A stretch of 7,090 nt of DNA, taken from contig CAYWPC010000049.1 of the NCBI GenBank assembly GCA_964460075.1, positions 1-7,090 on the forward strand, given 5' to 3'. Origin of the DNA: JAMBLL01 sp964460075 (GTDB taxonomy: Bacteria > Actinomycetota > Acidimicrobiia > Spongiisociales > UBA5794). The translations under genes and the position numbers were made by a program. The notes under the pieces were generated by a model. It was given only the letters and a program-made list of their open reading frames with translations. It was not told the DNA's origin and ran no database searches. Of this stretch, positions 1-4,820 are shown in pieces (position 1 is the stretch's first letter; every line of letters starts with the position of its first letter).

Positions 1-1
1 T

Positions 2-88
2 CTAGCGGTCACAGATCCTGGTTTTCGATATAGCCTGGCATTGGTTGTCGGACTCGCCGTCGTCGGCTTGGTTGTCTGCTCCACGTAG
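2..88 (+). CDS. 3' end of a membrane protein gene (partial)
   Basis: An open frame enters from the left edge and reads 28 codons to a TAG at 86-88. The visible tail is a short polar stretch (LAVTDPGFRYS) followed by about 17 hydrophobic residues (LALVVGLAVVGLVV...) ending in CST. This looks like a C-terminal transmembrane helix with almost nothing after it, as in tail-anchored or C-terminally anchored surface proteins. The body of the gene lies outside the window, so no function can be named. The other two forward frames are less protein-like, and the first has a stop within the first dozen codons. The call rests only on hydrophobic pattern and frame. Confidence 0.5.
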   Translation, partial: LAVTDPGFRYSLALVVGLAVVGLVVCST

Positions 89-352
89 TTGGATGTTGGC
101 CGGTTGGAACACTCGACCCCGGTTTACTTCCCAATCGGCTGTGCAACGCGGACCGGTTCCCCCGGTTCCGTCAGATAGCCTCGGCTACGGTTGGTAGCGG
201 TGCACGCCGCCCCGCCAGCCATGAAGAACGCGGCCCGAAGAGTCGTCCACTGCATTTGTCTGAACGAATGGGTGCGCTTCTCGCGAACGACCCGATGGAT
301 GGCAAGGCCATAGCGGGAATCGAACCCGTTGCCTCTACCGATACACGACGAC
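89..352. other. Gene-poor intergenic stretch
   Basis: No open frame here has both a plausible Shine-Dalgarno site and protein-like composition. The frames that cross it are rich in Arg, Ser and Cys and look like noise. It does contain a tRNA T-arm-like motif at 314-328 (annotated separately). It also has small inverted repeats, such as TAGCC-TC-GGCTA at 176-187 and ACCGG-TTCCC-CCGGT near 152-166. These could act as transcription ends for the genes converging from both sides, but neither has a T run. Confidence 0.4.
314..328 (-). other. tRNA T-arm-like motif without a cloverleaf
   Basis: Read on the minus strand, the sequence is CGGGTTCGATTCCCG: a four-base-pair stem around the canonical TTCGATT loop of a tRNA T arm. 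The next bases give TATGGCC, but no complementary acceptor strand is found at the right distance upstream. No anticodon arm can be folded, and CCA is not encoded at the expected position. It may be the 3' remnant of a tRNA, or of an attachment site left by an integrated element, or it may be chance. Confidence 0.25.
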
Positions 353-517
353 TCAGGTTCTGCATATTCGCGATCGCTGCTTGGCTCTGCATTCCTTGTC
401 GAGTTCACCGGTGGTTGGCTCGCTGGTGCGTTCTTCGTAGTCGCGGGTCGGCCAGTTGGAGCAGTTCCTGCACCAGTGCCAAGTGTTGCTTCCTGTCTTG
501 CGCCTGTATCTGGTCAT
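353..517 (-). CDS. Small 54-residue CxxC protein (conserved-hypothetical type)
   Basis: The reading frame gives MTRYRRKTGSNTWHWCRNCS followed by a Trp-Pro-Thr and acidic segment. It is chosen over the longer GTG start at 544 because ATG 517 has a clean GGGGAG Shine-Dalgarno (531-526) eight bases upstream. Cys16 and Cys19 form a CxxC in a WHWCxNCSNWP context, and DKEC at 40-43 sits where a second CxxC would be expected in a four-Cys zinc ribbon. The first Cys of that pair appears to be replaced by Asp40, and a stray Cys52 follows. From memory, small proteins with the THxWCxNCSNWPT...GELCxxC pattern recur in bacterial genomes without assigned function; that recollection is not verified here. 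A role in metal binding or nucleic-acid binding is only a guess. The gene is divergent from the sigma-factor operon and may share its control region. Confidence 0.65.
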   Translation of the reverse strand: MTRYRRKTGSNTWHWCRNCSNWPTRDYEERTSEPTTGELDKECRAKQRSRICRT

Positions 518-562
518 TCCGAATACTCCCCTGTTTGTACTCACCTGTTTGCTCTAGGGAGG

Positions 563-590
563 AATTGACTGGGACGGGGCGATCGGTTCC
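563..590 (-). promoter_or_regulatory. Candidate ECF-type promoter for the 54-residue gene
   Basis: On the minus strand, GGAACC (590-585) is followed by 16 bases and TCAATT (568-563). GGAAC is the classic -35 core of many ECF sigma factors, and the spacing equals that of the divergent + strand element at 607-634. The predicted transcript would start about 40 bases before ATG 517. The -10-like half is weaker than on the + strand. Confidence 0.35.
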
Positions 591-613
591 ACGTATTGGC
601 GTTCAAGGAACCG
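584..613. repeat. Inverted repeat CGGTTCC-N16-GGAACCG
   Basis: A perfect 7-base inverted repeat (584-590 and 607-613) with a 16-base spacer lies between the divergent 54-residue gene and the secreted-protein/sigma operon. Each arm contains the GGAACC hexamer pointing outward. It can therefore be read as two back-to-back ECF -35 elements, or alternatively as an operator for a dimeric regulator. Confidence 0.5.
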
Positions 614-634
614 GTTAGGGGAGTTGCGCGAATA
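607..634 (+). promoter_or_regulatory. Candidate ECF sigma promoter of the sigma-factor operon
   Basis: GGAACC (607-612), a 16-base spacer, then CGAATA (629-634). This matches the usual ECF layout of a GGAAC -35 and a CG-containing -10 with 16-17 bases between. Transcription would start near 640, leaving a leader of about 35 bases before ATG 676. ECF operons are commonly autoregulated, so the sigma factor at 1260-1847 is the natural candidate to use it. Confidence 0.5.
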
Positions 635-666
635 TGGAGGTAGACCAGGTTTCTATCGACCCAAGG

Positions 667-690
667 AGGCTCGAAATGAGGCTCGAAATG
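667..690 (+). repeat. Perfect 12-bp tandem repeat duplicating the start codon
   Basis: AGGCTCGAAATG occurs twice in direct tandem (667-678 and 679-690). Each copy contains an AGG and an in-frame ATG, so the gene has two start codons (676 and 688), each six bases after an AGG. The upstream copy continues a full AAGGAGG (663-669), the better ribosome site. Because the unit is four codons, gain or loss of a copy would keep the frame. Confidence 0.85.
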
Positions 691-1230
691 GTTCGATCGT
701 TCGCGTTCACGATGCTGATAGGGATGCTGGTGGCAGTGTCTCCAGCCCAAGCCGCTGAGACCGTCGGTGGCGATGAGAGGCACTGCGTCGTACAGACAAT
801 GGGTGTCGAGGCAGACGGGCGACTCATCATCGGAGCACAAGACTGCTATGGCACGTTCTCCGAAGCCATGTTCGCCCTGTCGGCCGGCTCCATTCGGCTG
901 CCGCATGATGCTCCGGTGACCGTTCTCGAGTCCTCACCGGATGCCAGGGCCGCGGCAGCGTCGTTCACGCTGGGGATCCACTACGACTACTCGAATGGTG
1001 GTGGATCGTCGATCAGTGTCGTTGGCAGTTCATGTACTGGTGGTTGGTGGAATACACCGTCATGGTTCGACAACCGCGAATCGTCGTCGTACAACGGCTG
1101 CTACCGACTCAAGCACTGGGACTACGCCGGTGCCGCAGGTTCGTACCAATCAACACTCACGGTCGGCCAGACAGACAACCTGACATACATGTCGAATCGG
1201 GTCGAGTCTGTCTCCTACCACAGCTCGTAA
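676..1230 (+). CDS. Secreted beta/gamma-crystallin-like (peptidase inhibitor I36-like) protein
   Basis: The preferred start at 676 follows AAGGAGG (663-669) by six bases and gives 184 residues; the open frame extends back to ATG 634 without a ribosome site. Residues 6-26 form a Sec signal peptide (hydrophobic core, cleavage likely after AQA). The mature protein has four Cys (37, 57, 120, 142), enough for two disulfides. Its C-terminal 85 residues are rich in Gly, Ser, Tyr and Trp. They end in a segment of the pattern NGC-R-HWD-A...NLTYM-NRVESVSY. This pattern is typical of actinobacterial secreted proteins annotated as peptidase inhibitor family I36 or beta/gamma-crystallin-like. In that family some members inhibit metalloproteases, but inhibitory activity here is inferred only. 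It sits first in an operon with an ECF sigma factor 29 bases downstream, suggesting it is an output or signal of that regulon. Confidence 0.75.
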   Translation: MRLEMVRSFAFTMLIGMLVAVSPAQAAETVGGDERHCVVQTMGVEADGRLIIGAQDCYGTFSEAMFALSAGSIRLPHDAPVTVLESSPDARAAAASFTLGIHYDYSNGGGSSISVVGSSCTGGWWNTPSWFDNRESSSYNGCYRLKHWDYAGAAGSYQSTLTVGQTDNLTYMSNRVESVSYHSS

Positions 1231-1259
1231 CGCAGATTCGGCTCCTTCTCGTAGGCTTT

Positions 1260-1847
1260 ATGGCAATGGCTCAGGAACCCAATCACGACAGCACCGATGC
1301 CGAGATCATCGAGTCGTCGTGGACGAAGCCGGAGCTGTTCGGAATCATCTTCGAACGTCACTATGACCAGATCTTCCGATACCTCGTCCGCCGGTCCGGT
1401 AGGGAGGCAGGGCCTGAACTCGCATCCGACACCTTTGTTGCGGCGTTCGCGCAACGACAGGCATATCGGCTTGGGTATCCATCAGCGACCCCGTGGCTGT
1501 TCGGCATCGCCACGAACCTGCTGCGCGGTCACACTCGACGAGTTGTTGCTCGCCGCGGCAAGTCGCTGCGGGCAATCGCGGACACCGGCGAGTTCGTTGA
1601 CGATGTTGCCTGGCGTACCGACGCAGAAGCACTGGTCCGAGAATCGGGCCTCGTCCAAGCCATCAACGAGTTGCGAGACGACGAACGCGAAGTACTCTTC
1701 CTGTTCGCGTTCGGCGACCTGCACTACACCGAGATTGCTGACTACCTCGACATCCCCGTTGGCACTGTGCGGTCTCGCCTGTCGCGTCTGAGGAGCAAAC
1801 TCTTCCCAGTGTTACTCGATGCGCTCGGAGAGGGGGAACCGGTATGA
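1260..1847 (+). CDS. ECF-type RNA polymerase sigma factor
   Basis: This 195-residue protein directs RNA polymerase to regulon promoters. The sigma-2 region spans about residues 26-94 (LFGIIFERHYDQIFRYLVRR, then ASDTFVAAF and TPWLFGIATNLLR). The sigma-4 helix-turn-helix spans about 131-182 (INELRDDEREVLFLFAFGDL, then YTEIADYLDIPVGTVRSRL). Length and the lack of regions 1 and 3 fit the ECF group; no C-terminal SnoaL-type extension is present. Start choice is uncertain: ATG 1260 and ATG 1266 are both in frame, with only a weak GTAGG (1251-1255) upstream, which gives a better distance to 1266. The open frame extends back to 1032, but that would overlap the preceding gene. The stop TGA (1845-1847) overlaps ATG 1844 as ATGA, the usual coupling between a sigma factor and its anti-sigma gene. 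Confidence 0.9.
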   Translation: MAMAQEPNHDSTDAEIIESSWTKPELFGIIFERHYDQIFRYLVRRSGREAGPELASDTFVAAFAQRQAYRLGYPSATPWLFGIATNLLRGHTRRVVARRGKSLRAIADTGEFVDDVAWRTDAEALVRESGLVQAINELRDDEREVLFLFAFGDLHYTEIADYLDIPVGTVRSRLSRLRSKLFPVLLDALGEGEPV

Positions 1848-2898
1848 AGCCCCCCCCAATGAACCTATTGACATGCTAAAACGACTCCAAGAACTCGCCA
1901 TAGACGCAGAGCCCACAACTGAGGACCGGGACGCCGCTCTCGTGGCGCTCAGTGACGCTATTGCTGATGAGCAGATGGCTTTCAGACTCCGGTCACTCGT
2001 GCAATCCGGTGCCCCAAGTATGCAACGCGCTGATGCAGCCGCACACCTTCAAGCGGCGATCGGCGTGCCAACAGCTCGTCGCCGCGGTCTTCGTTCCGTG
2101 GCTGCGATCGCTGCAGCCCTCGTTCTCGTAGTCGGCACGGTTGCCATCGTTTCGACACTGCGACCCACACCGGTCACCGCACTCGGATCCATCGCCGAAG
2201 CAACCAGCGTCCTGCCCGCCAACGAATTCGGCAACGCGACGATCGAGCGACGTACATTCGATGAACGACTCGTTGTGCCAGTTGTCGATGACACGCCCAT
2301 TCCAGTCATTCACCCTGTCAACCGAGTCGACCGAATCGACGCTCGCGGCAGGGTTGAGCGAACTGAGACGTCTCGAGAACCGATGCTGCTGAACCCACAG
2401 GACTCCCCGTTCCTTGACGCTGTTCGAGCCGAACTCAGTCCTGGAACCACCACTGTGATGGTGTTCGACACGCCTCTCACCGATGAAGCAGCAATCCTCA
2501 CCGACACCCCTGAGGAACTGGGAATCCGCATGCGGAGCGAGTATGACCGTTGGGGAGACCCAGCCACACCGTACGAGGCCTTCGCCCTCGAACGCATCAC
2601 CAACATCTACCTCAACACGCTCCCAACACCACAGCAGCGAGCCGCGATACTGGAGTTCCTCAACAGTCTTCCCGAACTCACGCAGGTCACACTCCCCGAC
2701 GGTGCCGCAGTTCACCTCCGCTACGACGGGCTGGCCGGGAGCGAACGTCGAGACCTCAAGTTCGACGACACCGGATGGCTCACATCAAGCGCACTCACTC
2801 TCATCGACGGTAACGACATAGACCGGATTCCTCCGAAGACGAAAGCGACGATCCGTCTCTTGAAGCCCGAGGTCAGCAGCTCGACGTCGGGGCTCTGA
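1819..2898 (+). CDS. Membrane-anchored anti-sigma-like protein (CU044_5270-like), start region frame-shifted
   Basis: The open frame gives up to 359 residues. A cytoplasmic part of about 90 residues is followed by Arg-rich TARRRGLRS, one transmembrane helix (about 92-114), and an extracytoplasmic domain of about 245 residues. The C-terminal segment (TPQQRAAILEFLNSLPELT and LTLIDG) recalls the CU044_5270 family found beside actinobacterial sigma factors. No HxxxCxxC zinc anti-sigma motif is visible, so binding of the upstream sigma factor is inferred from topology and neighbourhood. ATG 1819 lies inside the sigma gene and lacks a ribosome site. The internal ATG 1873 also lacks one. ATG 1844 has GGAGAGGGGG upstream and an ATGA overlap but is out of frame by one base at a C8 run. 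With nine Cs it would read MKPPPNEPIDML and join this frame. The true N-terminus is probably that one. Confidence 0.75.
   Translation: MRSERGNRYEAPPNEPIDMLKRLQELAIDAEPTTEDRDAALVALSDAIADEQMAFRLRSLVQSGAPSMQRADAAAHLQAAIGVPTARRRGLRSVAAIAAALVLVVGTVAIVSTLRPTPVTALGSIAEATSVLPANEFGNATIERRTFDERLVVPVVDDTPIPVIHPVNRVDRIDARGRVERTETSREPMLLNPQDSPFLDAVRAELSPGTTTVMVFDTPLTDEAAILTDTPEELGIRMRSEYDRWGDPATPYEAFALERITNIYLNTLPTPQQRAAILEFLNSLPELTQVTLPDGAAVHLRYDGLAGSERRDLKFDDTGWLTSSALTLIDGNDIDRIPPKTKATIRLLKPEVSSSTSGL
1826..1846 (+). promoter_or_regulatory. Strong ribosome binding site and ATG in the non-productive frame
   Basis: GGAGAGGGGG (1827-1836) precedes ATG 1844 by seven bases. As written, ATG 1844 encodes only MKPPPMNLLTC before TAA at 1877-1879. 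This is the best initiation site in the region and points to 1844 as the real start of the anti-sigma gene, if the reading frame is restored at the C run. Confidence 0.6.
1850..1857 (+). repeat. C8 homopolymer at the anti-sigma start
   Basis: Eight consecutive Cs lie two codons into the frame opened at ATG 1844. Going from that frame into the long downstream frame needs a -1 shift, or one extra C in the DNA. The run satisfies the X-XXY-YYZ slippery form (C-CCC-CCC). It may be a contingency tract, a recoding or polymerase slippage site, or a sequencing error. Confidence 0.8.
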
Positions 2899-2911
2899 AC
2901 AGCTAGGCATA

Positions 2912-2932
2912 CGTCAAGCCGAGGAATTGACG
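2912..2932. repeat. Small hairpin CGTCAA-N9-TTGACG
   Basis: A perfect 6-bp inverted repeat with a 9-base loop begins 13 bases after the stop of the anti-sigma gene. It shares its last base with the larger hairpin that follows. It could contribute to ending transcription from either side, but there is no T run. Confidence 0.35.
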
Positions 2933-2983
2933 CCGCCGCGGCCTGAGTCTACGGATTCGGTTCGACGTTCAGGCCATGGCGGC
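2932..2983. terminator. Candidate bidirectional terminator hairpin between convergent operons
   Basis: Arms 2932-2946 and 2969-2983 pair over 15 positions (13 Watson-Crick pairs, one G-T, one C-A mismatch) around a 22-base loop. The hairpin is GC-rich and lies between the + strand sigma operon (ends 2898) and the minus-strand ABC operon (ends 3067), the expected place for a shared transcription end. No U tract follows on either strand. Any termination would thus be of the non-canonical actinobacterial kind, or the hairpin may only protect the mRNA ends. Confidence 0.5.
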
Positions 2984-3066
2984 AAGCCAGCGCACTCTGG
3001 GACGACCATCACGTTCCGCGTTGGACAGATGTTCTCCGTCGTGACTGGTGAATGCGGTTGTCTTCG

Positions 3067-4173
3067 CTAAGGGACGCGCAAGGCGCGGATTGGGTCCCGG
3101 TAGGCGGCAATGATGGCGGGTGGTAGTGACGCGATTGCAATAGCGCCGAGTGTGAAGATCGCTATGCCCGTCGGGAAGCCCCATCGGGGAAGTGTCCCGA
3201 CGCTTAGGGTCAACACTGCGAGCCCAATCGGGGTTCCGACGGCTAGGCCGGCGAGTGCTGCCCACAGACTCTGAACAACGACCAAGGCGACCAGTTGTCC
3301 GCGGCTTGCTCCCAGCACACGTCTCCGTCCGAAGTCGCGGCGTCGAGCGGCAACGCCAGTGAAGACGGTGAGGCTACACAGGATGAGTGCTCCGTAGAGT
3401 GCGCCGAGCACGACCTGTCGGCCCCAGCTGCCGATCTTGCCTTCCACGACCTGGCGGGCGTCGAGTAGCGCTTGGGGTTCAGCGACGGTCGAACCAGCTG
3501 TTGCAGCTGTTCCGAGTGCGTGCGGGATTGCCGACGACACAGAATTCACTACTCCTATGTCTGTTACTTCCAGCACAAGCCGGTCGAGTAGGTCGGGTGC
3601 ATTGTCGTCTTTGACCACAATGAACTGGTTCATGTCTTCCAGAGGCGGTGTTCCGGTGAATGTGCCGTATACGGTGAGTGATTGTCCGAAGGGTGTCCCT
3701 ACGCTGCCAGCTCCGGCAGTGAGCCCGATCCTGGCTCCGCTGATCGGTGAAACAAACAGAGCGGGTTGACTCCATTGGGGCGGTACGGCCAACGCGGGTG
3801 ATTCCCCGACGACCCGAATCGATGGTGCGCGAAGGTCCGGGCTGGCCGTGCTCCGCAGATCGGTTGGTCGAGAGAGCCCGATGACCCACTCGACGCCAGA
3901 GATTGCTGCGACGCGTGCGACAGCAGCTGGAGGAATCGCTGCGATGCCGTCGACTGACCGCACTTCTACCGTGCGTGCACCGGTGTCGTCCAGTGCGCTG
4001 AGGAGTTGCTGTTCGGCAACGACTGTGCGTCCGGTCGTGGCGAGCACACCGAGACTGGTCACGGCGGCAACGATCACTATCAGCGCGGTTGTGATGGGTT
4101 GCGCTCGGCACATGCGAGCGCTTTCGCTTGCCACCTTTGCGGTGCCGATGACTGCGTTCTGGATGACGGTCAT
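3067..4173 (-). CDS. ABC transporter permease, MacB/FtsX type
   Basis: This 368-residue integral membrane protein is the membrane subunit of an ABC export or mechanotransmission complex. TM1 is near residues 26-47, followed by an extracytoplasmic domain of about 200 residues of MacB periplasmic-core type. TM2 is near 253-275, then a cytoplasmic loop (ARRRDFGRRRVLGASRGQLV) typical of the FtsX-like domain. TM3 is near 294-325 and TM4 near 334-357. The protein ends in DPIRALRVP, matching the usual P-x-x-ALR tail of MacB-type permeases. Its ATG (4173-4171) overlaps the TGA of the ATPase gene as ATGA, so the two are translationally coupled. Four helices and a large ectodomain suggest substrate capture or mechanical work outside the membrane rather than a classical channel. 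The substrate is unknown. Confidence 0.88.
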   Translation of the reverse strand: MTVIQNAVIGTAKVASESARMCRAQPITTALIVIVAAVTSLGVLATTGRTVVAEQQLLSALDDTGARTVEVRSVDGIAAIPPAAVARVAAISGVEWVIGLSRPTDLRSTASPDLRAPSIRVVGESPALAVPPQWSQPALFVSPISGARIGLTAGAGSVGTPFGQSLTVYGTFTGTPPLEDMNQFIVVKDDNAPDLLDRLVLEVTDIGVVNSVSSAIPHALGTAATAGSTVAEPQALLDARQVVEGKIGSWGRQVVLGALYGALILCSLTVFTGVAARRRDFGRRRVLGASRGQLVALVVVQSLWAALAGLAVGTPIGLAVLTLSVGTLPRWGFPTGIAIFTLGAIAIASLPPAIIAAYRDPIRALRVP

Positions 4174-4820
4174 AGGGCGATCACCTGGTCACATTGATCG
4201 ACGATGCCCTTGTCGTGGGTGGCTATCACCACGATCCGACCTCGGTCGGCTTCATCGCGCAGGCTCGCAATCAGGTGGTGCGCTGCTGCGTCGTCGAGGT
4301 TGCCGGTGGGTTCGTCAGCAAGGATCGCGACTGGGTCGTTCACAAGGGCGCGGCAGAACGCCACGCGTTGAGCTTGCCCACCTGACAGGTTGGCGGCGCT
4401 GCGGGCGGGGTCGATATCGGGTATGAACGTGGTGAGCAACATGGATGCCGAGTGTTCCCACTGCTTTCGGGGGCCGGTTCCGTAGGTTGCTCCTTCAATG
4501 ATGTTGTCAGCAATGGACCGCGACGTGTCCAAGGCAGCGTCTTGGAGCACAAATCCGATGTGGCTCGATCGAATGCGCGATCGTGTGCGGTCGGAAGCGT
4601 GGACGACGTCGCTGCCGTTGATGAATACGTGGCCAGCTTGGGGTTGAACCAGGAGACCGAGCAAGTACAGCAGGGTTGACTTTCCGGCTCCAGACTTCCC
4701 GGTAACGGCGGTCATGGTGCCTGCTTGAAAGCTGGCGGAAAAGCTCGACAGGATCGTCTCGCTGGTTTCGTAGCTGAAGGTGATGTTGTCGAGCACGAGG
4801 GATGGGAGGGGTGCGTCCAT
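4170..4820 (-). CDS. ABC transporter ATP-binding protein, MacB/LolD type
   Basis: This is a 216-residue nucleotide-binding subunit that powers the permease encoded just downstream. Visible motifs are Walker A GKSGAGKST (41-49), the Q-loop Gln93 in FVLQDA, the signature LSGGQ (145-149), Walker B AILADE (165-170) with catalytic Glu170, the D-loop GNLD (173-176) and the H-loop His202 in ATHD. All key residues are present, so it should be active. Length and sequence style fit the single-domain ATPases that pair with MacB/FtsX permeases. The start codon overlaps the stop of the adaptor gene by one base (TGATG at 4822-4818), implying translational coupling. Confidence 0.93.
   Translation of the reverse strand: MDAPLPSLVLDNITFSYETSETILSSFSASFQAGTMTAVTGKSGAGKSTLLYLLGLLVQPQAGHVFINGSDVVHASDRTRSRIRSSHIGFVLQDAALDTSRSIADNIIEGATYGTGPRKQWEHSASMLLTTFIPDIDPARSAANLSGGQAQRVAFCRALVNDPVAILADEPTGNLDDAAAHHLIASLRDEADRGRIVVIATHDKGIVDQCDQVIAL

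Noticed and set aside
300..390. Complete tRNA gene on the minus strand
   Set aside because: Only the T arm is convincing; no acceptor stem, anticodon arm or D arm pairs at the required distances.
124..408. 94-codon minus-strand open frame
   Set aside because: It overlaps the end of the CxxC gene and reads through the T-arm-like motif; no ribosome site and no protein-like pattern.
256..618. 120-codon + strand open frame across the left intergenic region
   Set aside because: Composition is rich in Cys, Arg, Ser and Trp with no domain pattern, no ribosome site, and it is antisense to the better supported 54-residue gene.
1032..1259. Extended N-terminus of the sigma factor
   Set aside because: The extension overlaps most of the secreted-protein gene in another frame and has no sigma-like sequence; ATG 1260 or 1266 fits the family length.
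1993..2715. 240-codon minus-strand open frame opposite the anti-sigma gene
   Set aside because: It is the antisense shadow of a gene with clear membrane topology and operon context; composition is unlike a real protein.
3479..4111. 210-codon minus-strand frame inside the permease gene
   Set aside because: Arg/Thr/Ser/His-rich out-of-frame shadow of the permease.
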